This document shows, piece by piece, positions 36,601 to 44,653 of a stretch of DNA of 64,000 bases (within the stretch, counting starts at the first letter, position 1; every line of letters starts with the position of its first letter). This DNA comes from Sphingobacterium sp. GTDB taxonomy: Bacteria; Bacteroidota; Bacteroidia; Sphingobacteriales; Sphingobacteriaceae. Both the position numbers and the translations under genes were made by a program. The stretch spans positions 1 through 64,000 of the forward strand of contig JALAGS010000148.1 in NCBI GenBank assembly GCA_022712315.1, given 5' to 3'. The notes under the pieces are model-generated. The model ran no database searches. It was not told where the DNA came from and worked only from the letters and a program-made list of their open reading frames with translations.

Positions 36601-36747
36601 GCCAGAAAGTGCTTTATTCTGGCTATCGGTTATTGTTCCTGTCAGCTTGAAAGTCCCCTGACCATAAGCTGAATTTAAGGTGAAAAACAGGGATAATAGC
36701 ACTAAAAATCCCCATGCACCACATTTAGATCTTTGAATTGGTAGCAT
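33676..36747 (-). CDS. susC: SusC/RagA family TonB-linked outer-membrane transporter
   Basis: 1023 residues. Signal peptide (LVLLSLFFTLNSAYGQ), a carboxypeptidase-D regulatory-like module at about 33-110, TonB box (KIDEVVVVGYG), plug domain (VGSMLQGRVAGVSV, RGISTFNNADPLYVVDG, LKDASAGAIYGSRAANGVII) and a 22-strand barrel ending in ILFGIQLGF. It imports sugar oligomers using TonB energy. No STN signalling domain is present, so it is not a sigma/anti-sigma-regulated SusC. Begins the arabinan operon; a 39-bp dyad lies 44 bp upstream. Confidence 0.96.
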   Translation of the reverse strand: MLPIQRSKCGAWGFLVLLSLFFTLNSAYGQGTFKLTGTITDSQNKALSGISVRLVGTNLAVQTDDKGHYELIVPILKGRLSISHLGYVPQTLTLTTDVTTYNVSLQPDLYKIDEVVVVGYGTQRKKDITGAVAIVDMDDAKKFSTNDVGSMLQGRVAGVSVTSDGQPGAVPQVKLRGISTFNNADPLYVVDGVPLGGIPRELNPNDIETMQVLKDASAGAIYGSRAANGVIIITTKKGQKDSPARVDYSAYYGIDKVWQIMPVTNAHNYQVLNNEARYNANNKPLAPGNDPNSPRFIKDVNTDWQKEGLKSGMRHNQNIALSGGGVHNTYMVSLDLFENTGTFVGNGPDYKRYTGRTNLTQVLGIVRLGQSIAYTYSHENALVTGDGILAGGRPPLINDLVFAIPTMPLYDPNRLGGFGGTASDLQDAISLNGIGFNSLVKNNTTVGRFMSNLWGEVDLLKKEKHTLKYKINFGYDINEVRDKTFTPKFNLGYFFINNINRLNDNNRRYQNLLVENTLNYEFKQDKHQLSALVGQMYQKYSTWERMISATGFSDEEFANLRNATETNAINYDQFSALASYLARLNYNYNERYLLTATVRRDASSRFKKGNRIGYFPSFAVGWRLSNEKFFPETNGVVNDLKIRGSWGKLGNENIGNYLYQAVINPSVVYTFDGQRILGGTQTSVVSEDLKWEERVTSNIGFDAHLLKSKFDLSAEYYVSESRDILVPIPIPLSVGSINAAPIVNAGSLRNSGMELTLAYHKTAGEFTYDIGANFTTIKNKVLSLGDNVQARLDGQFRTEVGKEVGRHYGFISEGIFKTQEEVKNHPAQFDGAAVGDVIYKDINGDGLINDNDRTDLGSGLPKYQYGFNFNAAFRNFDFALFASGMGKYLINSRLYRDLMHSGGDANYHQDMLSRYTSSNTETDIPRLNWEDPNRNWESSNRKGWLQDGTYLRINTLSLGYNFPKTMIPYVAKARLYVTGQNLYTFQKYKSYNPDYTYGVFTPGLDNGSYPKPRTILFGIQLGF

Positions 36748-36790
36748 TGTTTACAATTGGTTGTTTGTATTATTTCTGTTGCAATATAGT

Positions 36791-36829
36791 AAAATATATT
36801 AAACGTAATAATGACATTTAATATATTTT
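36791..36829. promoter_or_regulatory. 39-bp near-perfect dyad (candidate operator) upstream of susC
   Basis: AAAATATATTAAACGT at 36791-36806, a 7-base spacer AATAATG, and ACATTTAATATATTTT at 36814-36829. The arms are 16-bp inverse repeats with one mismatch (C in the left arm against T in the complement of the right). The inner edge lies 44 bases from the susC start codon, where a repressor or activator of the operon would be expected. Confidence 0.65.
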
Positions 36830-36910
36830 CAAAAAATCTTCATGATAAAACAAGTAAGACATTGTTTTACAGGATCTTATTTTATAGATCGTTATTCGTT
36901 TAAAGCTAAA

Positions 36911-36938
36911 GGCCTGATCTAATATTTCCATTCAGGCC
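36911..36938. repeat. 7-bp inverted repeat in the susC/desaturase intergenic region
   Basis: GGCCTGA ... TCAGGCC with a 14-base loop. No T-run on either side, so not a convincing terminator; could be a DNA-binding site. Confidence 0.3.
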
Positions 36939-37198
36939 AAAATTCCTGATCATAAAGGCGGGGAAATGGGCCAATACCTCTATCCGAAAAAGATATTTAC
37001 GTTCCGGAAAACTGCAAAGAAGAAATAATAATGTATCCTAAACTACGGACAAAAGATCAGAAAAGAACTGTAAGACAGACTTTACCATAATACACGATCA
37101 AATATAATAGCCTGTGAATATGTTAAATTTTTGCTATTAACACTTTTTAACCTGATTATATGGTAGCTTAGCCGATATAATAATTTAGATCAACCACA

Positions 37199-38230
37199 AT
37201 GCCCTTTTTAGATCATGTTCTACAAGTTCCTACCTACGGATGGAAAGACAACGATGGAAACCTCGTAAAACCTAGTAAAAAACAACTGCTTAATGAATTC
37301 TTCAAACGTCTCAATATTTTTAAAGACAAACGCAACTGGTTGCCATTTTTTAGCTGGCTAAAAGTGGCTTGCCTCATTCCTTTTTTTATTTTATTCTTAG
37401 TATACCATTTCAACTGGTGGACCGTACTAGCAGCCTTTATTTACAGCATGATCGTCATGGGGACCCATGGAACGATATGGCATCATCGATTTGCCACGCA
37501 CGGAGCCTTCAAATTTCGAAACGGATTCTGGCGTTTTTTCACACAAAATCTGACTATCAATGTAATTCCAGAAGAAATATATGTGATTTCGCATCATGTC
37601 CATCACGCAAAATCTGATCAACCAGGTGATCCCTATAATGCGCAAGCTGGATTTTTATACTGTTTTCTAGCGGATGTAAATCACCAACCTATTGCAAAGG
37701 ACCTTACCGAAAATTCTTATAACCGTGTAAAACTTCTTATGCGCCATACAGGTGTATCAGCCAATAGCTATGGACAATATCAAAAGTGGGGCTCTTATGT
37801 AAACCCTACTCATGCAATAGGATCCTGGATACTGAATTGGGCTTTTTGGTATGCCATCTTTTATTTGATCGGTGGCCATGCACTAGCTTGTACACTCTTC
37901 GGTGCTGCTGGATTTTGGGCTGTAGGTGTAAGAACATTCAACTATGAAGGTCATGCAAAAGGAGAAGACAAACAACGAGAAGGCATTGACTTTAATGAAA
38001 ATGACAAATCAATAAATCAACTATGGCCAGGAATTGTTGCGGGCGAATGGCACAACAATCATCATTTGTATCCAAAAAGTGCGCGAAGCGGTTTTAAACC
38101 TTATCAAATTGATCTTGCTTGGTGCTATATTAAAATGATGCATAAATTAGGTGCAGTTAGCAGCTATCGCGATGACAAAAAAAGATTCAACGAACAATAC
38201 CGTATCCCCTATTTAAAATCAAAGGCTTAA
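37199..38230 (+). CDS. Membrane fatty-acid (acyl-CoA) desaturase
   Basis: 343 residues. Three His boxes that bind the di-iron centre: HRFATH (HxxxxH), HHVHH and HNNHH, in the order and spacing of Delta9-type desaturases. Four to five hydrophobic segments, notably LKVACLIPFFILFLVYHF and FWYAIFYLIGGHALACTLFG. It introduces a double bond in acyl chains at the inner membrane and would adjust membrane fluidity. It is a single-gene unit divergent from the arabinan operon, followed by a CinA remnant. Confidence 0.94.
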   Translation: MPFLDHVLQVPTYGWKDNDGNLVKPSKKQLLNEFFKRLNIFKDKRNWLPFFSWLKVACLIPFFILFLVYHFNWWTVLAAFIYSMIVMGTHGTIWHHRFATHGAFKFRNGFWRFFTQNLTINVIPEEIYVISHHVHHAKSDQPGDPYNAQAGFLYCFLADVNHQPIAKDLTENSYNRVKLLMRHTGVSANSYGQYQKWGSYVNPTHAIGSWILNWAFWYAIFYLIGGHALACTLFGAAGFWAVGVRTFNYEGHAKGEDKQREGIDFNENDKSINQLWPGIVAGEWHNNHHLYPKSARSGFKPYQIDLAWCYIKMMHKLGAVSSYRDDKKRFNEQYRIPYLKSKA

Positions 38231-38314
38231 AAGATGCGCAGGACTACATAGGACCTTTCTTCATTATTCAAGTCAGTGCTGCCAGTTCTTATGCTATTCA
38301 CAGGCTGTCGGATT

Positions 38315-38606
38315 TCACAGTAAGAAGATTTTCGAACGCGGACATAATAATTTTGGCGTATTCTTCCTGTGCATCCGGACCGAGTAGCTCTGCCAGCAGC
38401 TCGATTTCTTCAGAGATTACAATTCCATTTTATAGGCTATCGCAAAATATGCATATAAAGTGAAATTCGATTTCTCAATGGGGGCTGCGTAGACAGTACT
38501 CCCTTACCGTAGTGGTTATTAAACAGATTGTAAGCCTGCAATGCCGTGTCCTGCGCTTTCTTGAGACGCACAAACACAGCTCCTGTCCCCGTAGAATCAT
38601 CTCGAT
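38315..38606 (-). pseudogene. Decayed CinA-C gene copy, N-terminal half missing
   Basis: About 290 bases closely similar to the 3' part of the CinA-C gene at 11562-12056 (minus strand). Matching blocks include TTGGCGTATTCTTCCTGTGC, TTTTATAGGCTATCGCAAAA and GCCTGCAATGCCGTGTCCTG, each nearly identical to the intact gene. Codons are broken by indels (for example GATTACAATTCCATTTTATA against GATTACAATTTCCATTTTAT) and the first ~70 codons are absent. The next gene's stop at 38608 lies right at its truncated 5' side. Confidence 0.75.
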
Positions 38607-38607
38607 C

Positions 38608-38934
38608 TTACTTATAATCTATTTTCTTCTCGCCAATGACCACATCACCGCGAAAAGATCTTAAGTAGCCTTCAAATGCTATATTCAATCCTTCAATAAT
38701 AAGTGTATCGTGTACTTCTATGTCACCAATTACCCTCTTATCATCATAGCCATCACCAACGATCGCCAAGACACAGTTCTCGCTTCCTTTTGCGAAAAGT
38801 CCGACTCCTACTATTTCTTCGCCAAATTTCACAAACCAGGTGTCTTCTCTATGGTCATCAGTCGTGTTCGGTATGTGAATAGCCTGCTTCAGGTTTTCAC
38901 ATTTAACAAGATCAAAATTCATTTGCTTTGTCAA
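38608..38934 (-). CDS. Small protein of unknown function
   Basis: 108 residues, no signal peptide; mixed beta with TWFVKFGEEIVGVGLF and VIGDIEVHDTLIIEGLNIAF. Cytoplasmic by default. No family is recognised. It sits between the CinA remnant and a divergent Crp/Fnr gene. The start follows an A/T-rich stretch; a 5-codon-later ATG (MNFDL) is possible. Confidence 0.5.
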   Translation of the reverse strand: MTKQMNFDLVKCENLKQAIHIPNTTDDHREDTWFVKFGEEIVGVGLFAKGSENCVLAIVGDGYDDKRVIGDIEVHDTLIIEGLNIAFEGYLRSFRGDVVIGEKKIDYK

Positions 38935-39159
38935 TATTACAGCTATAAGACAACGCTCAATAAACTATTGTTTTCATATAAATGACTCTAAAATAACGAG
39001 TCCTCATGAATGGGTCTTATGCCAAGACTGATCTAGGACAGATATTCTCCAGTTTGATCTTCAATTTTCGGGAAACTACGCGTATTGTATATTAATCTCC
39101 CTTAAAAATATAAGATAAGACCTATCGCCGCTTACTGCATTTTTTTATATTTGGACTAA

Positions 39160-39720
39160 ATGAAACTCATACCTTATCTACTTAGACACATAAAATTGAA
39201 CGATGCCGAATGTGAAGCTATAGACAAAGCTTTTGCTATGGAAACTTTTGCAAAAGGTACTATACTGGCACAGCCTGAAAATCATCACCAAAATGTTTAT
39301 TTCATTGAAAAAGGACTATTACGTGCTTTTTATAACTTAGATGGAAAAGATATCACCCATTATTTTTTTGATGAGAACAATTTCCTGGTATCTTTTGAAA
39401 GTATTTTCTTTAACCGCCCTCATCCATATGGCAAACAGGTTTTGGAAGAAACCTATTTACGTATCATCCCCTACAGTAAACTCGAAGCGCTCTGTAATGT
39501 CATCCCTGCTTTTAAAGACTATCAACTGCAGGTATCGCTGCAAACGGTCAGTATGTTATCAGATAAAATTCTTGCGCTGCAATTTCAGACCGCCGAACAG
39601 CGCTATAAAAATCTGCTCGACAAGTCTCCCGGTATTTTGCTAAGAGCTCCTCTAGGACACATAGCGTCCTACCTAGGCATTACGCAGCAGACACTGAGCG
39701 TGATACGCGCAGGCAAGTAA
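39160..39720 (+). CDS. Crp/Fnr-family transcriptional regulator
   Basis: 186 residues. N-terminal cyclic-nucleotide-binding-like beta-roll (FAKGTILAQPENHHQNVYFIEKGLLRAFY), connecting helix, and C-terminal HTH with IASYLGITQQTLSVIRAGK. No cysteines of an Fe-S cluster type are present. In Bacteroidota this subclass often reacts to unknown ligands. A TATATTTG box (39145-39152) fits the -7 promoter consensus and would give a nearly leaderless mRNA. The gene is divergent from the 108-residue gene. Confidence 0.9.
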   Translation: MKLIPYLLRHIKLNDAECEAIDKAFAMETFAKGTILAQPENHHQNVYFIEKGLLRAFYNLDGKDITHYFFDENNFLVSFESIFFNRPHPYGKQVLEETYLRIIPYSKLEALCNVIPAFKDYQLQVSLQTVSMLSDKILALQFQTAEQRYKNLLDKSPGILLRAPLGHIASYLGITQQTLSVIRAGK

Positions 39721-39803
39721 CTGATTTCATTATTTAAGATATCTTAAAAACACTGCCGATTATTTTAATTTGTTTTGCAGTATCACATCTTAAATAATAT
39801 CAT

Positions 39804-40136
39804 ATGAAGAAAGTACTCTCATCTATTTTAATCATGTTCATGACGATGATTACCATTGCCCAATCCGCCAATGATAACTTTGTAGGTAAATGGAAGACTG
39901 AAGAAGGATTTATCATCACGATCACTAATAACAATGGAAAATTCTCCGGTGTTGACCCCAAAGGCCGTCCTACCCTCTATAATGTGCGTTTTGAAAAAAA
40001 TGAGTGGAGGGGGACCGTGGAAAACCATGATACAGGCCAAAAGGGGAATTGTGAAATGTACCTGATGGGGAAAAAACTGAAAATTGTGGCGCATAAAGGC
40101 ATTTTTTCAAAAACTCTTTATTGGGCAAAGCAATAA
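39804..40136 (+). CDS. Small secreted protein, DUF2147-like
   Basis: 110 residues. Signal peptide (MKKVLSSILIMFMTMITIAQS). The mature ~88 residues contain NFVGKWKTEEGFIITITNNN and RPTLYNVRFEKNEWRGTVEN, an all-beta pattern close to DUF2147 (which has DxxGxWxT then YxGKI). It is 83 bases downstream of the Crp/Fnr gene and co-directional, so it may share its transcript. Periplasmic; role unknown. Confidence 0.7.
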   Translation: MKKVLSSILIMFMTMITIAQSANDNFVGKWKTEEGFIITITNNNGKFSGVDPKGRPTLYNVRFEKNEWRGTVENHDTGQKGNCEMYLMGKKLKIVAHKGIFSKTLYWAKQ

Positions 40137-40270
40137 GCGAGGATGAATCATTCGATAGTTAGGGGTTTGAATGGATTGATCAGGGCGATCGTTAAAACTC
40201 GGTTCCGGTATTTTGGCGAAAAGACTTTGAAACCGCAGATGGTACGGCAATGAGATCTATTTTTAGCAAA

Positions 40271-40300
40271 AGGTACATCCGCTTTTCCGCTGATGTACCT
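40271..40300. terminator. Bidirectional hairpin between convergent genes
   Basis: AGGTACATC / GATGTACCT (9-bp perfect stem, 12-base loop) at 40271-40279 and 40292-40300, with TTTTGATTTTTT on one side and AAAA on the other. It fits a terminator for both the rightward gene and the large minus-strand operon ending at 40312. Confidence 0.75.
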
Positions 40301-40311
40301 TTTGATTTTTT

Positions 40312-43300
40312 CTAAAATGAATACCGTAGGCCCAGCTGTATCTGCGCCCGCGAATTAAAATAATCTATACTGTATGGAGTGCCAGGACTGCGGAATTCAA
40401 AGACCGGCCAGTTTCCTTCGTTCTGCTGCGGCGGAAACAGCGTCGGCGTCAGTCCCACCGAACTTGTCGAGTTGAATGTGTTCGGGGAGAAATACTGTAC
40501 GCCCCATTTCCGATACAACAGGTTCGTCAGGTTCATCACATCAGCCGACAGGGTAAGGATATGCCCCTGTCTATTGACAGCAAGTTCATGTGCCAGCCGT
40601 AGGTCTGCCTGCACGTTCCAAGGTGTACGCGCTTTATTACGTTCGGTAAAATCACCCCGACGTCCACTTAAATAGGCGTTAGCATCAATGAAAGTATTGA
40701 AAGCAGCAGCTTGTTGCGCTGCTGTCTGTCCACCGGCGATATCTTTAAAATATCGAATTGCTTCCGACACTGTTGGTATATAGACCAACGATACTTGCTG
40801 TGGTAATCCCTGAATGCTATTGTTCACGATACCATAGGTAAATGGCGACCCGGATTGTGCTGAAAAGAACAAGGTGATATTGGTCCTTCCTGCACGGTGC
40901 CACAGTTTATCATAGCTGATACTTGAGACAATCCGATGCCGGATGTCAAAATTACTATAGGCCAGGCTGGGATTATTCGGGATCAAGGACTGATTGAGCT
41001 GCCAGTTTGATTCCATCGAATTCCGTACCCCATTGGACAAGTCTTTTGACATACCGTAGGTGTAGCTTGCCGTCGCATTTAAGGTCTTATATTTTTTTGC
41101 AACCGTTCCTGTTATGCTGTACTTATATCCCTGATTGGTATTGCTCAGCAGGTAGATATTCGAGAAACGGCTATCCACCGTACCGCTGTATACCGGCTGC
41201 CGGTGATCTCTGTCATAACCGTACCAGCGTGGATTATCGGAGGTATTGAGCTGCTGAAATAACACATCGCTGATATTCTTGGTATAGATCCCCTCCAGGG
41301 TAAACTTCCAGTCGCCAGCCGCCTCGTAGTCAATACCCAAACTTCCCCTGAAGACCTGCGGCAGGGTAAAACCATTGTCCACCAGGTCCACCTGTGTTTT
41401 TCCGCTATTAGGATCATTGACGACAGCACCATTCTGAGCAATAAAATCTGCCAGTCCATTTTCACTTGGACGTATTGCATCACTGCCCGGTGCAAAAGGT
41501 TTCTGATCTGCCCGCTGGTCAAATGCACCGTAACTGTTGCCCGTATTGTAATAAGCGTAAGCCAGCCAGGCAAACGGAATCCGTCCCGTAAACAACCCTG
41601 CCCCTCCGCGCAATACAAGTTTGCGGTCTTCTGTTACTTCCCAGCGGAAGCCTACTCGTGGCGATAATTGTACCCTATTCATAAAATCATTGCGCAGACG
41701 ACTGAGGGGTGAATATGGATAAGTCGTGCCGAAATTAGGATCCGAGAGAATACTCTTCACTTTATCGCTCAGTCCAGGCATCTCCGGCAGACTTGCCAGA
41801 TCTGCCCGTAGTCCAGGGGTGACCCGCAGTCGGTCGTGTATCCTGATTTCGTCCTGTACATACAAACTGTACATATTAACTGCAAAATCTGCCGCTGGGT
41901 GCGCTAAAATATAATCGCGGGTATTGTTGTTATAATTGTAGCTACCGCGCACCCGATATGGACTGTTGCTGACAAAATCTTCGATGCTGTTGTAGTCGAC
42001 ACGGCCGTTCCAGCTATTGACAAAACCATAACGGATTTTGTACAGTTCATTGTGTGTACCGAACAGCAGCTTATGACGTCCTGTATTCCAGGTTAGGTTG
42101 CCCGTAAACTCCCATGTTCGCTGCTGCATATCAAAAATGCTCGCTTCACGATCTGTACCAATATAGATCGTCGTTCCGGGGGTACGTCCCTGAATCTGCA
42201 CCTGAGGTAGGCTCGGATCCGACAGCGGATCACGGCTATCGTTGACAACCGTATAACCAATCAGGACATTGGCGGAAAGACTATTTGAAAAACGGCTCTT
42301 CAATTCGGCCACCGTACTGCTCTGGTTGTTGGCTTGTTTGAAGGCCATGCTCGAAAAACGAAAATCCTGCTGGTCGCGGTCCATGTGTGTAGCCGAACTG
42401 CGGATAGTATTATTGCGGATTGCCAGCTGATGCCGGGCATTGATATTCCAGTCTACGCGGTTGAAGAACTTGACAGACTTGCTCCAGTTGGTATAGCTAT
42501 TGGCTGTTCCGACATCAAACAAATTGCCATAGCGCTCCTTGACAGTATTCGCTATTTTTTCGGCATCTGCCACACTCAATATCTGAGCTGTTTCGGCTGT
42601 GCCGACAATAAGCTGTGTCGGATCCTGCCGACGCGCAATCTCTTCATTACTGAAGAAGAACAGTTTATTTTTGATAATCGGGAAACCGATCCGAAAACCG
42701 GCCTGGTAATCGTAGAAGTCGTTGTTCATCTTGCCTAGTGTTCCTACACGGTCTTTTCCCGTCAGTGCCGCATTGCGGCCAAAACCGTATACCGAGCCCT
42801 CGATTTTGTTCGTCCCCGAACGCGTAACTGCATTCACCGAACCACCTGTAAAGTTACCGATCTTGACATCATAGGGAGCAAGATAAACCTGCACATCCTG
42901 GATTGCATCGATCGAAATCGGATTGGTGCGGGTTGAACTTCCCGCCATTCCCGAAGTACCGGTCTGTCCACCCAAAGATGGGGAAAAACCGATGGCATCG
43001 TTGTTGATCGCGCCGTCCACCGTCACGTTGTTATAACGAAAATTGGTACCACCGAAGCTATTGTCGCGGCTTCCCTGCGGGGTCAGGCGGGTCACATCCG
43101 TGATCGAACGTGATACCGTAGGCATATTGCGAATCTGCTCGCCCGAAATATTTTTACCTGCACCGAAGGTATCAGCCCGCTGCCCCCTTGCTTTGGCACT
43201 GACCACCACCTCCTCCATGCGTTGGTTGGCTTCGGTCAACAGCAGCTCCAGCTCCCGTGCTCCTCCCAGACGGATAAAAATATCCGCGCGGATATCGGGT

Positions 43301-43587
43301 TGCAGACCGACAGCGGTAGCACTAACACGATAGGGCCCGCCGATACGCATATTATTGATCGTAAAGCGGCCATCTTTATCTGCTGAAAGGGTATATTTTG
43401 TACCCGAAGGTGTATGCACCGCTTCGATAGAAGCGCCTGCTATCGGTGCTTTTGTCCCGTTCAGTACCCGGCCCGTGAGGGTACCGGAAGTTTCCTGCGC
43501 CAGCATCCTTGTTGGCTGGAGCTGGAGCACGAATAGGGCAATAAGCATCCCGATCCAATGATATATTGTCTTGTTGATTGTTTTCAT
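40312..43587 (-). CDS. Oar-like TonB-dependent receptor
   Basis: 1091 residues from the ATG at 43587, which starts a good signal peptide (MKTINKTIYHWIGMLIALFV ... RMLAQ). The frame could open at 43623 but the extra 12 residues are not signal-like. Carboxypeptidase regulatory-like module (about 32-120, LTGRVLNGTKAPIAGASI), a TonB box (MEEVVVSAKARG), plug domain (YNNVTVDGAINNDAIGF, PYDVKIGNFTGGSVNAVTRS) and an Oar/OmpA-like barrel. Last gene of the FAS1/DUF4397 operon, 47 bases after the last FAS1 gene. Oar-type transporters can also export proteins; substrate unknown. Confidence 0.9.
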   Translation of the reverse strand: MKTINKTIYHWIGMLIALFVLQLQPTRMLAQETSGTLTGRVLNGTKAPIAGASIEAVHTPSGTKYTLSADKDGRFTINNMRIGGPYRVSATAVGLQPDIRADIFIRLGGARELELLLTEANQRMEEVVVSAKARGQRADTFGAGKNISGEQIRNMPTVSRSITDVTRLTPQGSRDNSFGGTNFRYNNVTVDGAINNDAIGFSPSLGGQTGTSGMAGSSTRTNPISIDAIQDVQVYLAPYDVKIGNFTGGSVNAVTRSGTNKIEGSVYGFGRNAALTGKDRVGTLGKMNNDFYDYQAGFRIGFPIIKNKLFFFSNEEIARRQDPTQLIVGTAETAQILSVADAEKIANTVKERYGNLFDVGTANSYTNWSKSVKFFNRVDWNINARHQLAIRNNTIRSSATHMDRDQQDFRFSSMAFKQANNQSSTVAELKSRFSNSLSANVLIGYTVVNDSRDPLSDPSLPQVQIQGRTPGTTIYIGTDREASIFDMQQRTWEFTGNLTWNTGRHKLLFGTHNELYKIRYGFVNSWNGRVDYNSIEDFVSNSPYRVRGSYNYNNNTRDYILAHPAADFAVNMYSLYVQDEIRIHDRLRVTPGLRADLASLPEMPGLSDKVKSILSDPNFGTTYPYSPLSRLRNDFMNRVQLSPRVGFRWEVTEDRKLVLRGGAGLFTGRIPFAWLAYAYYNTGNSYGAFDQRADQKPFAPGSDAIRPSENGLADFIAQNGAVVNDPNSGKTQVDLVDNGFTLPQVFRGSLGIDYEAAGDWKFTLEGIYTKNISDVLFQQLNTSDNPRWYGYDRDHRQPVYSGTVDSRFSNIYLLSNTNQGYKYSITGTVAKKYKTLNATASYTYGMSKDLSNGVRNSMESNWQLNQSLIPNNPSLAYSNFDIRHRIVSSISYDKLWHRAGRTNITLFFSAQSGSPFTYGIVNNSIQGLPQQVSLVYIPTVSEAIRYFKDIAGGQTAAQQAAAFNTFIDANAYLSGRRGDFTERNKARTPWNVQADLRLAHELAVNRQGHILTLSADVMNLTNLLYRKWGVQYFSPNTFNSTSSVGLTPTLFPPQQNEGNWPVFEFRSPGTPYSIDYFNSRAQIQLGLRYSF

Positions 43588-43634
43588 GTAAACATTTTTT
43601 ATAAATCTGAGTGAATAACACACAGTCTTTCACC

Positions 43635-44621
43635 TTATTGTTGGAGCACTTGCCCCATGACATGGATGACTCCATTTCCGGCAAGTACATCGGTACGTAC
43701 CGGAGTTAGAGCCCAGGAGTTACCAAGGCCTTTTACGGTTATTCCCGTAAAGCTATTGGGTACATTGAATTGACCAAGCAAATTAACGGTCAGGGTCTTC
43801 TCATTCAACATCGTTTCAGTATAACTCGTTGTTCCCTCCGGAGTCAGCAGGAAATAATCTTGCGCAAACTTACGTTCCTTGGCGATGTGGTAGCTCAAGA
43901 TTTTTTTCAATATAGCAGGATCGGCCTTTTCAATTGCTTCCAGATCGGGATAGCCCATTTGTTTGATCGCTGCATTATTGAGTGCAAATAGTGTATAATT
44001 TGTTGTACCCGCCAATGATTCCAGCAAACCCGAAACCTTTAAAGCCTGATAAAACAAACTGAGATCAACATTTGCTGCCAGCGCCTGCTTAAGGTTGCTG
44101 TGCACATTGGGAACCAATAAACGGTCCAGCACCTGCATCACACCATTTGAGGCTTTGGTATCCGCCTGTAGCAAGCGGCCTCCATTGACCGTCGTCAATG
44201 TATCTTTTCCTCGCTTCACTCGGCTCCAATAGACCTTAGTACCCAATAAAGTTTCCTCTTCCTGGTTCATTTTTAACGCCTTTCCGGTAAACAGTACTGG
44301 GGCTTTCAGGATATGATAATTTCCCTGTTCGACGAGTTTGCTTGCTGGCTCAGCATATACTGCTGCTGGATTTTGATAACCAGCAGCCTTGTAAGCAACG
44401 TCAGATGGAGCCAGCAAGGTATAGGAACCATCCTGCATCAATACTTTATTCAGCCCGCTTTTATAGAGTGCAGTAGCAAGATAAGTCAATCCAAAATTGT
44501 CCCGAACCACATCATTTAAAGTATTTTTTTCGATAGCCTCCGTAGGATTCACCGTATCCTTGGAACAGTTCACCAGGGATAACATCACTAAGATGGCATA
44601 TAGATAGTTCATTGATTTCAT
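43635..44621 (-). CDS. Fasciclin (FAS1) two-domain lipoprotein
   Basis: 328 residues. Lipoprotein signal with the cysteine at residue 19 (LSLVNC). Two FAS1 domains: about 36-170 with YTLLAPSDVAYKAAG and the YH motif in EQGNYHILKA, and about 178-327 with YTLFALNNAAIKQMG and ILSYHIAKERK, ending GNGVIHVMGQVL. FAS1 modules are protein or glycan adhesion domains. Third of three FAS1 lipoproteins in tandem, between another FAS1 gene (32 bases) and the Oar-like receptor (47 bases). Confidence 0.92.
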   Translation of the reverse strand: MKSMNYLYAILVMLSLVNCSKDTVNPTEAIEKNTLNDVVRDNFGLTYLATALYKSGLNKVLMQDGSYTLLAPSDVAYKAAGYQNPAAVYAEPASKLVEQGNYHILKAPVLFTGKALKMNQEEETLLGTKVYWSRVKRGKDTLTTVNGGRLLQADTKASNGVMQVLDRLLVPNVHSNLKQALAANVDLSLFYQALKVSGLLESLAGTTNYTLFALNNAAIKQMGYPDLEAIEKADPAILKKILSYHIAKERKFAQDYFLLTPEGTTSYTETMLNEKTLTVNLLGQFNVPNSFTGITVKGLGNSWALTPVRTDVLAGNGVIHVMGQVLQQ

Positions 44622-44653
44622 GTCGTTTTGTCTAATCGTTTACGCTTTGTATA

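Larger units (their letters stand above)
36748..37198. other. Intergenic region between the arabinan operon and the desaturase
   Basis: 451 bases holding divergent promoters. It contains the 39-bp dyad (36791-36829) and a second hairpin GGCCTGA / TCAGGCC with a 14-base loop (36911-36938). No gene is seen. Confidence 0.5.

Noticed and set aside
41145..41618. 157-codon minus-strand frame inside the Oar-like receptor
   Set aside because: Same strand but another frame of a clearly coding region; Arg/Trp/Ser-rich composition is typical of a shadow frame.
42334..42738. 134-codon plus-strand frame inside the Oar-like receptor
   Set aside because: Antisense shadow of a receptor barrel with continuous coding on the minus strand.
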